From positions 124,001-188,000 of the forward strand of contig NZ_JAFCJJ010000010.1 of the NCBI RefSeq assembly GCF_018131015.1: a stretch of 64,000 nucleotides of DNA, in the 5' to 3' direction. The DNA is from Bradyrhizobium diazoefficiens (GTDB lineage: Bacteria; Pseudomonadota; Alphaproteobacteria; Rhizobiales; Xanthobacteraceae). Both the position numbers and the translations under genes were made by a program. Below, piece after piece: positions 63,463 to 64,000 of the stretch. How positions within the stretch are numbered: position 1 is the stretch's first letter; each line of letters opens with the position of its first letter. Below the pieces are notes generated by a model. The model was given only the letters and a program-made list of their open reading frames with translations. It did not search any database and was not told where the DNA came from.

Positions 63463-64000
63463 TCAGCGCTTGATATAGACAGGCTTTCGCTTCTCGAGGA
63501 AGGCCCTGATGCCTTCCGAAAATTCGTCGGAGCGGCTGCACAGGATCTGGTTGCGATCCTCCATCGCGATCGCCGCTTCCAGCGATCCGGCATCGACGCT
63601 CATGTTGAGGCATTCCTTGGACAGGCGCAGGCCGACGGGCGAGGCCGCCATCATCGCCTCGACATAGGGTTCGGCGGCGGCATCGAGCCTGTCCTCGTCG
63701 ACGACTTCAGAGACGAGCCCGACCGCGAGCGCGCGCTCGGCGCCGATGAAGCGGCCGGTGAGGATCAGCTCGGACGCGACGGAGACACCGACGAGGCGCG
63801 GCAGGAAATAGCTGGTGCCGATGTCGCAGCCGCCAAGGCCGAGCTTGATGAAGGCACAGTTCATCCGCGCCGATTTCGTCGCGATGCGGATGTCGGAGGC
63901 CAGCGCCAGCGCGAAGCCGCCGCCGGCGGCGGCGCCCTGCACCAGCGACAGGATCGGCTGCGGACAGCGCCGCATCAGCATCACGATGTCGGCGATGCGC
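63463..64000 (-). CDS. Enoyl-CoA hydratase/isomerase family protein (cut by window end)
   Basis: The C-terminal 178 or so residues of a crotonase-fold protein; its N-terminus lies beyond 64000. It shows the oxyanion-hole segment QGAAAGGGFALALASDIRIATKSARMNCAFIKLGLGGCDIGTSYFLPRLVG, with Cys-Asp rather than the usual P-D/E-G-G at the second acid position, then LTGRFIGAERALAVGLVSEVVDEDRL, ending FLEKRKPVYIKR. Substrate unknown; next to the feruloyl-CoA synthase-like gene it could hydrate an aryl-enoyl-CoA. Partial gene, no start in the window. Confidence 0.88.
   Translation of the reverse strand, partial: RIADIVMLMRRCPQPILSLVQGAAAGGGFALALASDIRIATKSARMNCAFIKLGLGGCDIGTSYFLPRLVGVSVASELILTGRFIGAERALAVGLVSEVVDEDRLDAAAEPYVEAMMAASPVGLRLSKECLNMSVDAGSLEAAIAMEDRNQILCSRSDEFSEGIRAFLEKRKPVYIKR

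Overview
The window reads as a chromosomal segment of a high-GC alphaproteobacterium of the Bradyrhizobium type (Nitrobacteraceae). Pointers are the divergent phyR / nepR-ecfG general stress locus, a ROSE-type thermometer before an hsp20 gene, homospermidine synthase paired with ornithine decarboxylase, a DUF3551 protein, many acyl-CoA dehydrogenase and AMP-ligase genes, and several families of palindromic intergenic repeats of the kind common in this group. No phage, integrase, IS element, tRNA, rRNA or CRISPR array was seen. Most genes look like vertically inherited core or lineage-core genes.

Layout. 1-8.5 kb: heat-shock hsp20 with RpoH-type promoter and ROSE leader, a secreted Pro-rich protein, then gltB-gltD (glutamate synthase). 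8.5-16 kb: an outer-membrane beta-barrel protein divergent from kdsD, a CMD-family protein divergent from its probable HxlR regulator with a doubled operator, an SPFH/NfeD pair, hemH and a MAPEG protein. 16-20.5 kb: M3 peptidase, DUF1007 and NicO-type Ni/Co transporter in one overlapping operon. 20.5-25 kb: a polyamine module (structured speF-like leader, ornithine decarboxylase, GNAT, RidA, homospermidine synthase). 25-28 kb: cytochrome P450, a small membrane-anchored protein, MgtC.

28-34 kb: a zinc acquisition locus. A Zur-like box directly precedes a His-rich small membrane protein, then ABC ATPase, permease, zinc-type binding protein, a CobW-family GTPase with a His/Asp loop, and a translationally coupled WD40 protein. 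Two half-size permeases lie just upstream. 34-44.4 kb: Fe-type superoxide dismutase, secreted proteins, a periplasmic caspase-like protein, GNAT, a DUF3095 protein, and a compact carrier-protein/AMP-ligase/ketoreductase cluster beside a FATP-type acyl-CoA synthetase. 44.4-54 kb: an orphan RND pump, htpG, a possible small RNA, and a lodB-lodA-type quinoprotein oxidase operon. 54-57.5 kb: general stress regulators phyR, nepR, ecfG, plus a nitroreductase. 57.5-64 kb: a catabolic cluster of three acyl-CoA dehydrogenases (two are tandem duplicates), a feruloyl-CoA-synthase-like ligase and a truncated enoyl-CoA hydratase, suggesting aromatic-acid or fatty-acid side-chain degradation.

The best candidates for new biology are the His-rich/WD40 additions to the Zur-controlled zinc operon, the lodAB operon, the ACP-ligase-reductase mini-cluster and the candidate small RNA beside lodB. 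Starts were chosen from signal peptides, Shine-Dalgarno sequences and overlaps; family names come from remembered motifs, not from database searches.
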